From Flavobacteriales bacterium (GTDB lineage: Bacteria > Bacteroidota > Bacteroidia > Flavobacteriales > TMED113), in contig PKDT01000084.1 of the NCBI GenBank assembly GCA_002863085.1, positions 1 through 47,608 on the forward strand: 47,608 nt of DNA, given 5' to 3'. The notes beneath the pieces are model-generated. The model was not told where the DNA came from. It ran no database searches and saw only the letters and a program-made list of their open reading frames with translations. How positions within the stretch are numbered: the stretch's first letter is position 1; every line of letters starts with the position of its first letter. Shown here piece after piece: positions 46,224 through 47,608 of this stretch. The position numbers and the translations under genes are program-made.

Positions 46224-47060
46224 ATGAAAATACACGTAATTGAAACTGGAAACTTTAAACTTGATGGCGGTGCGATGTTTGGTGTAGTACCAAAATCAAT
46301 TTGGTCAAAAACCAACTCTCCAGACGAAAATAACATGTGTTCATGGGCATTAAGATGTCTTTTAATCGAATTCGACGATAAAAAAATAATTTTTGATACT
46401 GGGATTGGCAATAAACAAAGTGTGAATTTTTTTAAATATTATTATTTACACGGAGAAGATTCTTTAATGAAGTCTTTAAAAAAAATAAGAGTAAACCCTG
46501 ATGATATAACACATGTTTTTTTTACTCACTTACATTTTGACCATTGCGGCGGAGCAATCATGAAAAAAAATAACTCACTAGAACTTGTGTTTAAAAACGC
46601 CCTACACCTAACGAATAAAGTTCATTGGGAGTTAGCCAATAATCCTAATAATAGAGAGAGAGCCTCATTTCTTAAAGAAAACTTTTCCTTAATTCATGAA
46701 AAAAAACAAATAAAGTTCATTACTGAAGGTCTAATTTTTGATAAAATTGACGTCAGATTCTTTAATGGACATACGGCATCACAAATGATTCCTATAATAA
46801 GTTATAAAAACAAAAAAATAGTTTTTACTGCAGACTTGTTGCCTTCAGTTGGCCACATACCCATTCCATATGTCATGGGATATGATACACAACCTCTATT
46901 GACATTAAAGGAGAAAGAAATATTTTTTAACGAAGCCGTTGAACAAAAATATATTTTATTTCTTGAACACGACATCAAAAATGAAGCATGCACACTTAAG
47001 AAAATTGATGGAAAAGTTGTAGTTGATAAAATGGGAAAATTACAAGACTTATTAAATTAG
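46224..47060 (+). CDS. Metallo-beta-lactamase-fold hydrolase
   Basis: The track starts at TTG 46188; the ATG at 46224 (MKIHVIETGNFKLDGGAMFGVVPKSIW) is the usual family start and gives 278 residues. The metal motif is FFTHLHFDHCGGAI (HxHxDH); FDTGIGN, FFNGHTASQMIPII, VFTADLLPSVGHIPIPYVMGYD and LFLEHD are the other conserved positions. It resembles the large group of lactonase-like MBL hydrolases (AHL-lactonase relatives), but the substrate is unknown. It is divergent from the Mpl-like gene and shares interlocked stops with the convergent DUF6438 gene. Confidence 0.9.
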   Translation: MKIHVIETGNFKLDGGAMFGVVPKSIWSKTNSPDENNMCSWALRCLLIEFDDKKIIFDTGIGNKQSVNFFKYYYLHGEDSLMKSLKKIRVNPDDITHVFFTHLHFDHCGGAIMKKNNSLELVFKNALHLTNKVHWELANNPNNRERASFLKENFSLIHEKKQIKFITEGLIFDKIDVRFFNGHTASQMIPIISYKNKKIVFTADLLPSVGHIPIPYVMGYDTQPLLTLKEKEIFFNEAVEQKYILFLEHDIKNEACTLKKIDGKVVVDKMGKLQDLLN

Positions 47061-47506
47061 TGGCACATCTTCCATTCATCCACTTCAATTATTAACTTGT
47101 CAATTTTCTCATATAGAATGTTGAGCTTAGTTTCGGAAAGCTTTTCATCTACCACTCTGTGACTTTTACCATTAACTATAACTTCGGTAACAACTGACGG
47201 AAGGTCTGTCACGTTTGATGAGTATACAGAATCCAATTTGAAATAATTGATTTTATTAACCAAAGAAACAATATTTTCTATTTTTTTTCTACTCAATTTA
47301 GAATGAAAACAACCAATTTTGTCAACAAACCTTTTACCCTCATACTTTATCAAGCCATTTGAAAAAATAGTAACCTGATACTGTGGGCAAGTCCCATAAC
47401 ATGGTGTTCTTTTCATCGAAACAAAAAAATTGGATGTTTGGATTTTTTTTTCAAGAAGAGAACATGATGAAATTATTATTAAGAAACTAGCAAAAAATAA
47501 TTTCAA
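47057..47506 (-). CDS. DUF6438 lipoprotein
   Basis: The track starts at a TTG at 47536 that overlaps the upstream yidC-like end by 26 bases. A TTG at 47506 gives MKLFFASFLIIISSCSLLEKK, a compact lipoprotein signal with lipobox ISSC, and leaves a 4-base gap to the upstream stop, so I prefer it; no ATG precedes the lipobox in either case. The mature part contains KRTPCYGTCPQYQVTIFSNGLIKYEGKRFV, the hallmark of DUF6438, whose function is unknown. The product is about 149 residues. Confidence 0.82.
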   Translation of the reverse strand: MKLFFASFLIIISSCSLLEKKIQTSNFFVSMKRTPCYGTCPQYQVTIFSNGLIKYEGKRFVDKIGCFHSKLSRKKIENIVSLVNKINYFKLDSVYSSNVTDLPSVVTEVIVNGKSHRVVDEKLSETKLNILYEKIDKLIIEVDEWKMCH

Positions 47507-47510
47507 TAAT

Positions 47511-47608
47511 TTATTTTTTCTTGTTTTGCTTTGCAATCTCCTCTAATTTTTGTTGAAATTTTGATTTTTTAACTGGCTTTTTTTTATTTGCTTGTAAAAG
47601 AGCATATA
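47511..47608 (-). CDS. yidC: C-terminal end of probable membrane protein insertase YidC (partial)
   Basis: Reading the minus strand from the window edge gives YALLQANKKKPVKKSKFQQKLEEIAKQNKKK and a stop at 47511. The basic tail KKSKFQQKLEE is like the C-terminal end of Bacteroidota YidC proteins (KPxKKSKFQQRLEE), which insert membrane proteins alongside or without the Sec translocon. Only 32 residues are visible and the rest lies beyond the window, so this is a recognition by tail alone. Confidence 0.6.
   Translation of the reverse strand, partial: YALLQANKKKPVKKSKFQQKLEEIAKQNKKK

Noticed and set aside
1-47608. Defence system, CRISPR array, prophage or mobile element
   Set aside because: I saw no cas, restriction, toxin-antitoxin, integrase or transposase proteins and no regularly spaced repeats apart from coding repeats of the adhesin.
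1-47608. tRNA or rRNA genes
   Set aside because: Intergenic gaps are 139 bases or less; I noticed no tRNA-like CCA/TψC arrangement in them, though I could not run a covariance search.

Overview
This window looks like a piece of a Bacteroidota chromosome, most likely a small-genome, low-GC, probably marine member of the Flavobacteriales. The evidence is the very AT-rich composition, the type IX secretion (T9SS) C-terminal sorting domain and PorP/SprF partner, Bacteroidota-restricted families (DUF5916, DUF5723-like, DUF5683, DUF4293, DUF6438, BatA-like), the long LepB, and the conserved order parA-parB-DUF5683-dapB-lepB-wbqC. I assign 42 protein-coding genes, two of them cut by the window edges. 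I see no rRNA, tRNA, CRISPR array or insertion sequence. No stretch over about 150 bases lacks a gene.

Layout. Bases 2-7846 hold the 3' part of a giant SprB-like repeat adhesin and its PorP/SprF outer-membrane partner, followed by a eukaryotic-type phosphomannomutase (to 8551). Bases 8552-16259 hold sucC (minus strand), then a plus-strand run: DUF5916 outer-membrane protein, a LolD-like ATPase, a BatA/VWA-like membrane protein and a dihydroorotase homologue that lacks most metal ligands. Bases 16256-19112 hold a minus-strand lipoprotein plus outer-membrane protein pair. Bases 19180-22688 hold kdsA, a PhnP-like metallo-hydrolase, a widespread protein of unknown function and a DoxX-family protein. 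Bases 22799-32748 are a 10-kb plus-strand block: chromosome partitioning (parA, parB), DUF5683, lysine/peptidoglycan precursor synthesis (dapB), signal peptidase (lepB), wbqC, an acyl-CoA carboxyltransferase, then thrS-infC-rpmI-rplT. Bases 32753-36697 are a minus-strand group: TPR lipoprotein, recA, bcp, nth, a small ORF and an ECF-type sigma factor. Bases 36837-47608 alternate in strand: a small membrane protein and uvrA; an ABC exporter and truA; a phosphoesterase; DUF4293; rho; an Mpl-like ligase; a metallo-beta-lactamase-fold enzyme; a DUF6438 lipoprotein; and the very end of a probable yidC.

The region is mostly housekeeping and envelope genes packed extremely tightly. Nine convergent gene pairs meet with gaps of 4 bases or fewer, or overlap, and four of these pairs share interlocked stop codons. 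This leaves almost no room for intrinsic terminators. I found no defence system, mobile island or obviously new multi-gene machine. The most unusual points are an infC that can only start at a non-AUG codon (probably AUA), a probably inactive dihydroorotase homologue translationally coupled to a BatA-like gene, a eukaryotic-type phosphomannomutase, a 14-base homopolymer in a lipoprotein signal peptide, and recently homogenised repeats in the giant adhesin.
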